Of a stretch of DNA of 64,000 nucleotides, positions 35,650 to 44,113 are shown piece by piece. Below the pieces are notes generated by a model that saw only the letters and a program-made list of their open reading frames with translations, made no database searches and was not told the DNA's origin. Numbering within the stretch: position 1 is the first letter of the stretch; every line of letters begins with the position of its first letter. The DNA lies in contig NZ_JANIAA010000001.1 of assembly GCF_024505145.1 (NCBI RefSeq), positions 1 through 64,000 of the forward strand, in the 5' to 3' direction. The stretch is from Streptomyces rugosispiralis. GTDB lineage: Bacteria > Actinomycetota > Actinomycetes > Streptomycetales > Streptomycetaceae. A program made the position numbers and the translations under genes.

Positions 35650-36930
35650 TCAGCAACCCGAGGACAGCAGTTGACTCGCGTCGGCTACGGGTGCAGCGGG
35701 TGACAGACGGGTCAGGGCGCGGTCAAGCCGTACGGCGAGCTCGTCCAGCTCGGCGTCAGTCGAGACCAGAGGAGGCGCCACCATGACCGACTCAAGGGCG
35801 GGCGTCACCCCTGACGGGTACAGCAGCAAGCCCTCGCGACGGGCAGCCTCGACAAGGTCCAGGGACGTTCCCGGAAATCGCGAAGCATCGCTATGAAGAC
35901 CAAGGGCCATCTGCATCCCCACACCCCGGACATCGCTGATCACCCGGTGTCGCTGTCGCAGGCCCTGCAGAAGCTCGTGCAGACGCTCACCAGCCTCGGC
36001 GGCGTGTGCCGGGACATCATGGGCTTTCAGATATTCCACGACGGCCAGACCAGCGGCTGCGGACAGTGGCGTACCCGCCATGGTGTGCCCGAACAACACA
36101 GTACCGAGCGGCTGTCCGGCGGCGTCGGCGACTTTGTCGGATGCCAAGAGCGCTGCGATCGGTGCGAATCCTGCGGAAATTCCCTTGCCCAGGACGATGA
36201 CGTCAGGGGTGATGCCGGCGTGCTCACACCCGAACCACCGGCCGGTCCGCCCCAGGCCGGACATGACTTCGTCGGCGATGAGAAGGAACTGGTGCTGGTC
36301 GGCCAGTTCCCGCAGTCGGCGCAGGGTCTCCGGGGCAGTCGGGACTGCCCCGGAAGAGGCTCCGCCGACTGGTTCGATCAGCACGGCGCTCAGGTTGGCC
36401 GGACCGATGCGCTCGATCGCTGCCTCCCAGTCGTGGACGCCGGCGCGCAGTGAGCCGTGCTTCGGCCGCACCCGCGAGACCGTGGCCTGATTGGCGAGCA
36501 GTGGCGTGAGGTCCCGTCGCCGTAGCGGATGCCCGGAGGCTCCCAGGGCGCCGGCGGTCATGCCGTGGTAGCTGGGTTCCTCCGTGAGGACCGTGCACTT
36601 GAACGGACGATATGCGCGGGCGTGTATAAGCGTTGCGAGGCGCAACGCCATCTCGATGGCTTCCGAGCCCGAGTTGCAGTATTCAACGTGTCTGAGATCA
36701 CCCGGTGCGAGTTCCACCAACAGCTCCGTAAGCCGCATCAGCGGCTGGGAGCGGAACTGCGTCCGGTACGCGTAGCATGCCCGATCGATCTGCTCGTGCA
36801 TGCGGGAGGTGACTTCCGGCACGGAGTGCCCGAGATTGACGTTGATCGCGCCGGAGCAGCCGTCGAGATACTCGAGTCCTTCCTGGTCATAGACGTACAC
36901 ACCGGTGGCATGACTGACAACGGGCAGCAT
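35650..36930 (-). CDS. Class III aminotransferase (PLP)
   Basis: 426 residues, full length. PLP site: Asp in LLIADEVMSGLGRTG, and Lys in VLGKGISAGFAPIAALL. Substrate segment YCNSGSEAIEMALRLA is typical of the class. Members transfer amino groups to aldehydes or keto acids, including omega-amino and beta-amino substrates. In this setting it may convert a keto-acyl or aldehyde product of the KSIII into an amine. ATG 36930 has GAGGA about 10 nt upstream. Confidence 0.85.
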   Translation of the reverse strand: MLPVVSHATGVYVYDQEGLEYLDGCSGAINVNLGHSVPEVTSRMHEQIDRACYAYRTQFRSQPLMRLTELLVELAPGDLRHVEYCNSGSEAIEMALRLATLIHARAYRPFKCTVLTEEPSYHGMTAGALGASGHPLRRRDLTPLLANQATVSRVRPKHGSLRAGVHDWEAAIERIGPANLSAVLIEPVGGASSGAVPTAPETLRRLRELADQHQFLLIADEVMSGLGRTGRWFGCEHAGITPDVIVLGKGISAGFAPIAALLASDKVADAAGQPLGTVLFGHTMAGTPLSAAAGLAVVEYLKAHDVPAHAAEAGERLHELLQGLRQRHRVISDVRGVGMQMALGLHSDASRFPGTSLDLVEAARREGLLLYPSGVTPALESVMVAPPLVSTDAELDELAVRLDRALTRLSPAAPVADASQLLSSGC

Positions 36931-37065
36931 GAGTCGGATTCCTCACGTTCATTCCAGCCGACACGGGGAGAAGGCCCAAGTCGAAGTGGCTGTTTGTCCA
37001 GGGGAAGTGAAGGCAGTAGCCGACGCGCCAGAAGAGATAGTGACCGCGGCGGGCGGCCATGGCGG

Positions 37066-38046
37066 TCAGTACCAGGTCAGCACTGTGGCTGCCGCAGTCA
37101 TACCCCCGCCCACGGCCGCGAGGAGCACTCGCTCGCCACGTCGAAGCGGCCGACGGGCGTGATCGCGTGCGAGGGTCAGGGGAATGGAGGCTGCGGCCGT
37201 GTTGCCGAGCGTTGGCGCGGTTACCGCCAGCCGGTCCCGCTCGACGCCCATCGCCTCGGCGAGGCTGTGCACCAGACGGGTGTTTCCTTGATGGAACACG
37301 ACCCGGTCGATGACCTCGATGCTCATACCAGCCTGTTCCAGAGCTTGTTGAGCCGCCTTGGGGACGAATTGCAGCCCCCAGTCGCGGACCGCTCGCCCCT
37401 CCATACGGAAGAAGTGCTCGCCTGCCTGTAAGCGTTCAGCGGTGAGCGGTCGCCGGGTTCCCCCGGCCTCCACCCGCACGAGGGATGCAGCCTCGCCATC
37501 GGTGATCAGCGAAGCACCCTGGATGCCATAACCCTCGGGAACCCTGCCGAGCAGAACGGCACCTGCCCCATCACCGAAAAGGCTCACGGTGCGCCGGTCG
37601 CCGCGGTCCATGATGGACGAATACTTATCGGCGCCTATCACCAGGGCGTAGTCAGCGCCAACGCGCGTGGCCATCAATGCCTCCGCGACGGTCAGCCCGT
37701 ACAAGAAACCGGAGCACACCGCATTTACGTCGAATGATGGCACCTGCTTCAGTCCGAGCCGACGCTGCACAAAACTCGCCGTCGCCGGTTGCGGCTGATC
37801 CGGGGTGGCTGTCGCCAGCACGAGAGCCCCCACCGAATCGGCCACTCCGGGGTTTGTCAGTAGCGGCAGAGCCGCACGCGTGGCCAACTCCGACGTGGAA
37901 ACATCCTCCTCAGCATAGCGCCGTTCGGCTATCCCCGTCCGCGATTCGATCCACGCCTCTTCGGTAACCGCCCATCGCCCGATCTGTTCGTTATCCACGA
38001 CGAGAGGCGGGACATATCCGCCAATAGAAACGATCCCAATGGGCAC
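37066..38046 (-). CDS. FabH-like ketosynthase III
   Basis: 326 residues from GTG 38046, which has AGGAGGA at 4-5 nt; the longer frame contains PKS debris. Catalytic triad Cys111 (NAVCSGFLYGL), His252 (VFHQGNTRLV) and Asn282 (LGNTAAAS) is complete; the His motif is HQGN rather than the housekeeping HQAN. It probably condenses an acyl-CoA with malonyl-ACP or forms an ester/amide, as cluster KSIIIs do. First of the four-gene minus operon. No dedicated ACP was found, so a carrier from primary metabolism or a CoA ester must serve. Confidence 0.85.
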   Translation of the reverse strand: MPIGIVSIGGYVPPLVVDNEQIGRWAVTEEAWIESRTGIAERRYAEEDVSTSELATRAALPLLTNPGVADSVGALVLATATPDQPQPATASFVQRRLGLKQVPSFDVNAVCSGFLYGLTVAEALMATRVGADYALVIGADKYSSIMDRGDRRTVSLFGDGAGAVLLGRVPEGYGIQGASLITDGEAASLVRVEAGGTRRPLTAERLQAGEHFFRMEGRAVRDWGLQFVPKAAQQALEQAGMSIEVIDRVVFHQGNTRLVHSLAEAMGVERDRLAVTAPTLGNTAAASIPLTLARDHARRPLRRGERVLLAAVGGGMTAAATVLTWY

Positions 38047-38056
38047 AGATTCCTCC

Positions 38057-38535
38057 TCATACGCTTGCCAAGTGAGCACCCGGCGCACCCATGAAAGCCG
38101 CCCAGCCCCTAAAGGCCTCTGCGAAGGTCTTCGCCAGGTTCTCCGTGGCGGCGTCCAGAGCGGCATCGGTCCGCGCAGACAGAGGGAACAGTTGCCACGG
38201 ACGGGTGGCTGCCACCGGTCGGCGCCTTCGGCAGCTCGACATCGGCGTCGGCGAACGCGGCCTCCATCAGAGCGCGCCGGCCGCGTACCGAAGATGGTGC
38301 CGTCGGCTTCGTGGTCGAACGGTCGGCGGTGGCCGGACTTGGAGTAGATCCCGCCCTCGGCCGACCAGGTTGTTGGCTATTTCGGGATCGATGCCGGCAT
38401 CGATCAAGTCTTCCAGCGACCACGTGGTAATGCTCTCGTGCCCGCCTTGAGATTCGACCAGTACTTTCCCACATCACGAGCACCGGGAAGCCGACATTTG
38501 ATCCCCACGATGGCGAACTTCTGGGTGCTGCTCTT
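38057..38535 (-). pseudogene. Second PKS ketosynthase remnant (start codon lost)
   Basis: Matches copy A over the KS start (FAIVGIKCRLPGARDVGKYW), but the ATG has become AAG. Frameshifts follow, with a KS-type LEDLIDAGIDPEIANNLV reading, and finally the KS-AT linker (LFPLSARTDAALDAATENLA), which copy A lacks. The middle of the KS is deleted. It ends about 10 bp before the KSIII start. Confidence 0.75.
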
Positions 38536-38910
38536 TTTTCTCCTGGTCCGACGTAGATGTGGGCACGGCGAAGTACCTCCCTCGACGGGGCGCACTCAGT
38601 CGGTTAACGGCAAAAAACAAGGTGCTGGTGCGGAGACTCAGCTGCGGCGGGAGCGGTTATCCGGCAGGGCCGGCTGACCGTCGCCGCCTTTATGGAAGGG
38701 GTGACCGAATCAACTGCGCTTGGGTCCAAAGACTATCGGCCGTAGGCAGGCCGCGCCTCGTCCGGTGCGGCCAAATCCGCAACATCGAATTGTTCGGGCC
38801 AGCCAGCGGTAATCGGCCTTCGGCCGCAGAGTTGTGCACCCGGTCGACTCTCGTGACGCGTACACAAAATCGACTGAAACACTCGGCGAACGCTGTCCAC
38901 AGACAGCGGG
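38402..38910 (-). repeat. Inverted repeat arm B bordering the biosynthetic island
   Basis: Reverse-orientation counterpart of 20598-21105, including the same leader and ribosome-binding site. Beyond it, about 200 bp of unique DNA separate it from the IS3 scar, while in arm A only about a dozen bp do. So either arm A lost DNA or arm B gained it. Confidence 0.85.
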
Positions 38911-39110
38911 ACACGATTCTTCGGCACTTTTCGTAAAGTAAGACAACTGGCTAGCAGACACGGCGTTCGATTCACGTGAAATCTGCCGGGGTGATCGTAT
39001 CGCCCCGGCGCCGCCACGGACTTGGGAGATGGCTCGAGCGGCACGACAGAGTTCATGGAGAAGTGGCCGGTGTTCGGCCGGTACGAGCAGGCGGCAGCCT
39101 GGGGCTGGCC

Positions 39111-39275
39111 ACCGTGTTCGTGGCCGACCGGGCGCTTCCAGTCGCAAACGCTGTGCAGCCGACGGGTGTTGCAGAAGTCGGTGGTCCAGGTCGCGATCCG
39201 GATCCGGGCCTCGGCGCGGGTGGTGAAGGTGTGCTGGTGGACGTGCTCGGCCTTCAGCACGCTGTTCGAACGCCT
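39111..39275 (-). mobile_element. IS3-family transposase C-terminal scar (copy B)
   Basis: Minus strand reads VLKAEHVHQHTFTTRAEAR, IRIATWTTDFCNTRRLHS and VCDWKRPVGHE, a longer piece of the same IS3 integrase end seen at 20484-20588. Frame open but truncated on both sides. Confidence 0.75.
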
Positions 39276-40142
39276 CGCCGACGACGGTGCTGCCCCTATG
39301 GATGTCAAGCGGCGTCTCGGGCTGGTTCCGTGCGATTTGGCGGGGTGGTTTTGGACCCGTGCCTCACCAGCCTGATCCAGATCTTCGGCGAGACGAAGGC
39401 ACCGCTGGGGGCGTCGAACTCCTCTGTTCAGGTGCCTGCGTCAAGCTGTGGTCACAGCCTGGAGGACCCCGCCAACGAGCGCTGGCAGCGATCGCGGGGG
39501 TCGTCAACGCCGGGGCGTGCTGCGGCATCCGGGAATTGTGTACGCGCGCCCATGGCTCCTGCGCACCCGTATCGGGAGCGCCGCCCGTGGTGTTCCGGGC
39601 ATGGCGAACACGAGCATCTGGCTGAAAGTGCCATGAGGTGCACATGATACGGGCGGGTGTACGATCAATTCCGCCGCTGGCAGGGACGGCGCCCTGCTGC
39701 GGGCTTCACCGGATGGCAGCGCAAGCCCGGGTGCCGACCGCGGGCCTGACATCTGAGACCTCAAGACCGAGTCGACACCTGTGTCGACTTCCGTGACACA
39801 GAGCCGGGGCTGGGGCGAGGGGGACCTTCAGCACAACCTCCATCGACATCCTCACGAACCGAACAGCCATGGCCTCCGGCATGTCTCCGGCAGCCGACCA
39901 CCGGGCCTGTTGCCGTGCCGTCGAGGCGGGCAGCCGCGCCGGTGGCCGCCACGGTCGGCCGTGGAGTTCGAATCAACTGTACTGACAACAGTCGATGTCG
40001 GCCTGCACCGGACCGTGCTAGAGAGACTCCACCTCGGCCTCCGCCAAGAAAAGGGCACCGTTCCTTCGGGGCGAACTCCCTCCGGGTGGCCATGGCTGAG
40101 GAGCTATCACCAGCACATCTCACACATGTCTAGGGGAAGAAG
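39276..40142. other. Intergenic region, no convincing gene
   Basis: About 870 bp with only overlapping GC-artefact frames on both strands. It contains a perfect palindrome (39771-39788) and presumably the promoter of the PucR-type regulator downstream. Confidence 0.45.
39771..39788. promoter_or_regulatory. Perfect 18-bp palindrome GTCGACAC-CT-GTGTCGAC
   Basis: Eight-base arms with a 2-bp spacer, perfect. Lies 355 bp before the PucR-type regulator. Size and symmetry suit a dimeric regulator's site; no matching second site was noticed in the window. Confidence 0.45.
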
Positions 40143-41540
40143 ATGAGTCCCGCCGAAAACCGGGCCCCGTCGGTATCACCACTGGTCTTCAGACCTGCTG
40201 GGATACCCCTGCACGAAGACGACGCTCAGCCGACCACGGCCGAGCCCAACACTCCCAGGGCCGGTGTCCGTAAAGGGAACGCCTGTCGGTCGGACGGAAA
40301 GCTGAGCGCTGTCGTCGATCTGCTGGAAGCCCAGATCGACAGAGTGGCGGCCATCATGGTCCGCGCCTACCGGACGGAGATCGCCGCCTACGGCGAGATC
40401 ACCGATGAATCACTGCTGCAAGACATACTTCACGTCTGCTCGGACACGGTCCGCTGCTGCCTTGAGGCCATGCGGCGCGGGCGGCTGCGCGAGGAGGAAC
40501 TCATGTCACTGACGGAAGGAGCCAGGCGTCGTGCCGCACAGGGCATCAATCGCGAAGCGGTGCTACGCGCGTATCGCGTCGGGGCACGGGTGCTGTGTGA
40601 GGAGATAGTGAGCACGCTCGCGGCCGACAGCGCCGTCGGCGAGCGGGACATCGGAGCGGCGGCGGCATGGGTCCTGGAGTTCGCCGACCTGGTCTGCGTG
40701 GCGGCCGCTGCAGCCTACTCGGACGAGGTCGCGCGCATGGCCCGCGCCCCGGAGCGGTACCACCGTTCCCAGCTGCTCGACGCCGTACTCGCGGGCACCT
40801 GGACCGAGCGCCACCGGCAGACCGACACGTTCGCCGTCCCCCACTGTGTCGCCGTGGCGCAGATCCGGGCGACGGCGACCTTCGCCGACCTGGAGAGCAT
40901 CGGGCGGGCCATGGTGAGCAAAGCGGGCGCGTCGTCGTGGACCGTACGGCATCGGACCGTCGTGGCGACGCTCGAAATACCCGACGGGACGAGCAGAGAC
41001 CACCTCATCCGCCGGCTGAGGCCGCTAGTCACCGGTCAGGTGCTGGGCTTCGGACTGGGATACACGGCGGAAGGCGCCGCTCAGACGCGGCACAGTCACG
41101 CTGAAGCACTCGACGCGCTGCGCATCGGTATGGACACCGCGCCGCAACACGGCGCACAACCCGTGTACGACTACAACGCGCTGGCCCCGCTGATCGCCAT
41201 GCTCGCCGAGCCGGACCGGGCACGGAGATTCGTCAGCGCCGCCCTGGAGCCGCTCTCGCCGATGATGGACCGTGACTGGGTACTGCCCACCATCGACGCG
41301 TACCTGTCGCGCTGGGGCCGGCTGAAAGAGGTCGCCTCCGCGCTGGGGGTGCATCAGAACACCGTGAAGTACCGGGTGGGCGAATTACGGCCGTTCGTCG
41401 ATCTGACCACTGGCGGCGACCGGGCTGCGATGCTCCTGCTCGCGGTGCGTGTGCACGAGCACCTTGCCACCGTGCACGCCGAGCCCTCCTGCGGCGGGAG
41501 CGGGACGTCACCACTTCGCAACCCCGATCGATTAGCTTGA
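40143..41540 (+). CDS. PucR/CdaR-type transcriptional regulator
   Basis: 465 residues. An N-terminal helical RsbRD/GGDEF-like sensor part (residues about 50-230) is followed by the PucR C-terminal HTH: DAYLSRWGRLKEVASALGVHQNTVKYRVGELR. ATG 40143 is preceded by GGGGAAGAAG. The first 50 residues are low-complexity and could be a tail. Streptomyces genomes hold many such regulators, often controlling catabolic or secondary-metabolite genes; no clear target lies adjacent. Confidence 0.8.
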   Translation: MSPAENRAPSVSPLVFRPAGIPLHEDDAQPTTAEPNTPRAGVRKGNACRSDGKLSAVVDLLEAQIDRVAAIMVRAYRTEIAAYGEITDESLLQDILHVCSDTVRCCLEAMRRGRLREEELMSLTEGARRRAAQGINREAVLRAYRVGARVLCEEIVSTLAADSAVGERDIGAAAAWVLEFADLVCVAAAAAYSDEVARMARAPERYHRSQLLDAVLAGTWTERHRQTDTFAVPHCVAVAQIRATATFADLESIGRAMVSKAGASSWTVRHRTVVATLEIPDGTSRDHLIRRLRPLVTGQVLGFGLGYTAEGAAQTRHSHAEALDALRIGMDTAPQHGAQPVYDYNALAPLIAMLAEPDRARRFVSAALEPLSPMMDRDWVLPTIDAYLSRWGRLKEVASALGVHQNTVKYRVGELRPFVDLTTGGDRAAMLLLAVRVHEHLATVHAEPSCGGSGTSPLRNPDRLA

Positions 41541-42194
41541 GCCCGGGGCGGAATCCCGGTAGCGGAGGAGAGCGGGCACCCAGAACACGCGAGTGCGCCT
41601 CTCCCGCTCGGTAAACGGGGCATGACCGCCCGGCGCATGACGGAAAACATCCTAAGAGAGCGTAGATACCATCCCGACCGACGACCATTCTTAATGGCCA
41701 GGTAAAAATTCACCCACGACGAAGGAAATCGCACCCCGTCCGCATTCCGCTCGGTCGCCCCCGGCCAGCGGCTTCCCGTGCGGCCACATCCCCCGAGAAG
41801 TACCGCGCGCCAACGACGACCTGACTGGCGAATAGAGCCAAGTTACCGTGGGATACTTTGGCCCGCTGCGACGAGGTGCGATCGTCACACCAGCCGATAC
41901 TGTTACGGCTGCGGATATCGAATTCAGCAAACCTGTTCCAGCAGGCGGCACCCGACCGGCGTCGGCCCAGCCCCCGATTCCCCGGTCGCGCCGCCGAACC
42001 ATTCGAAATCTCGAGAATCCGCACAGCAATCGCCGACCCCCCGGTGCCGCTTCGACGTGGCGCCACCACCTTGCTCTTTCCGCGATGACGTCGACACTCG
42101 CCGTCGACCCGACAGGCATCTGGAGAAAAATATGAAATTCTCAAAGATTCGCGATCATAGGACTCGATTGTTGACTTTCCGGCGTCCGCGACAC
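41541..42194. other. Intergenic region, nothing identified
   Basis: About 650 bp, noticeably less GC-rich in parts than the surrounding genes. Frames on both strands lack motifs. Likely debris between the PucR gene and an IS scar. Confidence 0.4.
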
Positions 42195-42345
42195 AGATGA
42201 GAGTGCGGTGCCAACGCAGCACCGTGTCAGGGCGTACGAGCAGCCGTAATCTTCGCAGGACGTGCGGTGGCAGCCGGTGCGGCAGCGCCGCCAGGAATGC
42301 CCGATCGCCGGGCGTGAACCGGATCTTGTCCTTGCCGAGTTGGCG
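42195..42345 (-). mobile_element. Integrase-type transposase N-terminal scar
   Basis: Minus strand reads LGKDKIRFTPGDRAFLAALP, HRLPPHVLRRLRLLVRP and DTVLRWHRTLI, the same kind of N-terminal segment as at 31330-31560. Truncated both sides. Confidence 0.7.
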
Positions 42346-42349
42346 TGCG

Positions 42350-42895
42350 CAGGCAACGACGCCCGTTTCGCCCAGGTGCTGACCGATGCCATTACCTCGG
42401 TTTCTGGAAAGGCTTCCGACAAACTGCTCGCGGAGCTCGAGACGGACCTCAACTCGCGGCTGAGTGCCGAGGAGTACCAGAAGCAGGCCAAGGAATCCGC
42501 ATGCACAGCTGGTGGCACCGAACTACCCGATGGCCATCGATCCGAATGTGAAGCGAGTTCGGCAAGAAGCTCAACGCCGCGATCGCCAAGGCGGTCGCGG
42601 TGTGCGCGTGCGGCGTCGAACTGGCCGACGTCTTAAAGTCGGTGGCTGGCCGCGAGGTGGACACGGACAATCCGGCGCTCCCCGACCTGGGCGTGATACT
42701 CAGCGGCGAAAGTGCCAAGTGGAGCTCGCAGGAGCCGTTCCACCCGAACACACGGGGCGGGGCATCAATGGCCGATCCCATCGGCAAGGCACTCGCCAAG
42801 AAGCTGGGGCTGAAGGAGCCTCCGGCGCGTGGCGACGAACTGACGCCATCCAAGAAACTGCGACCCGCGCGTGGCGGCGGGTATACGTCATCCAC
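42350..42895 (+). pseudogene. Unrecognised gene broken by frameshifts
   Basis: Plausible protein segments occur in order in three frames: FAQVLTDAITSVSGKASDKL and LLAELETDLNSRLSAEEYQK, then QLVAPNYPMAIDPNVK, then EFGKKLNAAIAKAVAVCACG and VELADVLKSVAGREVDTDN. Together they look like one decayed protein of about 180 residues. I do not recognise the family. It follows an IS scar directly, which may have removed its start. Confidence 0.45.
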
Positions 42896-43379
42896 GCCAG
42901 ACGCGGACTTCTCGTTTCGCCGTGAAGTCCGTGCGCCATCGGGCGATCAGCGGGGGCAGTTCGCGCAGCATGAATGCGTAGAAGTCCCCCATCTCCGCCA
43001 GTCGCCGACCGGCCGGGGTGGAAGGGCCGTCGGCCGCCGCGAGGCCCTGCTCGGCGACCTCGCTCATGGTGGACAGCAGCTGGTTCTGCTGTGACATGAG
43101 CCGAGCCCAGGCGCCATCCGGGAAGCGGTAGTGGTCCCGGCGGCTGCCCGGTGCCGGGACCCGCTCCAACAGGCCGCTCTGGGCGAGCTGTTTCACGGCG
43201 CCGGACACGGCGCCGGAGCTGATCTGCAGTTCCTCACACAGGTCGGCGGCGGTCATCGTCTCCTGCCGGCTGAAGAGCAGGGAGGTCATCACCCGCGCGG
43301 TGGCCTTCTGCATCCCGCCCTGGGCGAGGATCAGCGCCAGGTTCTCTGCCAGGTCCCGCAGCCGCTCGTTGTCGCTCAT
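42888..43379 (-). CDS. GbsR/MarR-family regulator
   Basis: 163 residues from ATG 43379; a TTG six codons earlier (43397) is also open. Winged HTH: MTAADLCEELQISSGAVSGAVKQLAQSGLLERV, followed by the wing GSRRDHYRF. Divergent from a DUF6653 membrane protein, with a palindrome in the shared region. Likely represses that gene and itself. Confidence 0.8.
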   Translation of the reverse strand: MSDNERLRDLAENLALILAQGGMQKATARVMTSLLFSRQETMTAADLCEELQISSGAVSGAVKQLAQSGLLERVPAPGSRRDHYRFPDGAWARLMSQQNQLLSTMSEVAEQGLAAADGPSTPAGRRLAEMGDFYAFMLRELPPLIARWRTDFTAKREVRVWRG

Positions 43380-43392
43380 AGTGCTCAGAGTA

Positions 43393-43408
43393 TTCAAAGT
43401 TCTCTGAA
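43393..43408. promoter_or_regulatory. Candidate MarR operator
   Basis: TTCAAAG-TT-CTCTGAA, palindromic in 6 of 7 pairs, lies 14 bp upstream of the MarR ATG in the divergent region with the DUF6653 gene. Position and size fit a MarR dimer site. Confidence 0.5.
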
Positions 43409-43489
43409 ACTTACATATGATCGAGGCTGCGAGTGGAACTGACCATCGCGCCCGGAGCGCCGGATACGCCGAGCAGAAGGGCCCCCTTC

Positions 43490-44002
43490 ATGCGCCGCAT
43501 GAACGCCGCAGCCGCCGTCCACGGGATGTCGGGCGAGACCTGGAAGAGGCACGCCAACCCGTGGAGTGTGTGGACTCGTTTCGCTGCCATCCCGGCTTTC
43601 GAGCTGGCTGTGTGGAGTCGGCAATGGCTCGGCTGGTGGTGCCTGGCCGCCGTCGTCGCCGTCGTTGTCTGGCTCTGGCTCAACGTGCGGCTGTTCAAGC
43701 CGGTGGCGCCCATCAGCTGGGCCGCCAGGGGTATCTACGGTGAGCAGCTCCACGTCGACGGCAGGTTTCCGGCCGAGCACAGGAGGACCCTCAACTGGCT
43801 GATCGCATCCGGCCTGGCCGGGTTTGTGCTGATCGCCTGGGGGCTGATCGTCTTGCAGGTCTGGCCGCTCACACTGGGCACCGTCATGCTCGTGCTCGCC
43901 CAGTTGTGGCGGATCGACCGCTACGGCCTGCTGTTCCAGCAGCATCTGCGCGAGCGGGCCCCGGAGGACACGGCGTGCGGGAAACAATCCGACTGCCGAT
44001 GA
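43490..44002 (+). CDS. DUF6653 family membrane protein
   Basis: 170 residues from ATG 43490 (AGAAGGG at 8 nt); the frame also has a start at 43433 without support. Hallmark HANPWSVWTRFAAIP near the N-terminus, then two pairs of membrane helices (WWCLAAVVAVVVWLWLNV; GFVLIAWGLIVLQVWPL). Function unknown. Controlled, by inference, by the adjacent MarR protein. Confidence 0.75.
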   Translation: MRRMNAAAAVHGMSGETWKRHANPWSVWTRFAAIPAFELAVWSRQWLGWWCLAAVVAVVVWLWLNVRLFKPVAPISWAARGIYGEQLHVDGRFPAEHRRTLNWLIASGLAGFVLIAWGLIVLQVWPLTLGTVMLVLAQLWRIDRYGLLFQQHLRERAPEDTACGKQSDCR

Positions 44003-44113
44003 GTGGAGGCCCCGGCGCCGCGCCTGCCCAACAGCAGCACGACCGGTTCCGGGGCGCAGACCACGCTGCCATACAGCCATACAGCCGACGGTGCGACTCG
44101 TGCGCTGTCCGAG

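Larger units (their letters stand above)
20971..38535. other. Cryptic biosynthetic gene cluster between inverted PKS remnants
   Basis: Two facing gene sets lie between inverted dead-PKS arms. The plus strand carries an oxygenase, NRPS (A-PCP-C), two ATP-grasp ligases, an MFS exporter and a GNAT. The minus strand carries KSIII, aminotransferase, acyl-CoA dehydrogenase and a FlK-like thioesterase, preceded in the middle by an EamA exporter and a CGNR regulator. Tight spacing within each set indicates operons. The product is unknown; a small peptide-like molecule with an acyl or amino-acyl unit is my inference. Confidence 0.6.

Noticed and set aside
41691..42222. Minus-strand frames of 140-170 codons in the gap after the PucR gene
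   Set aside because: No motif or ribosome site; codon positions look random, and one only extends the transposase scar.
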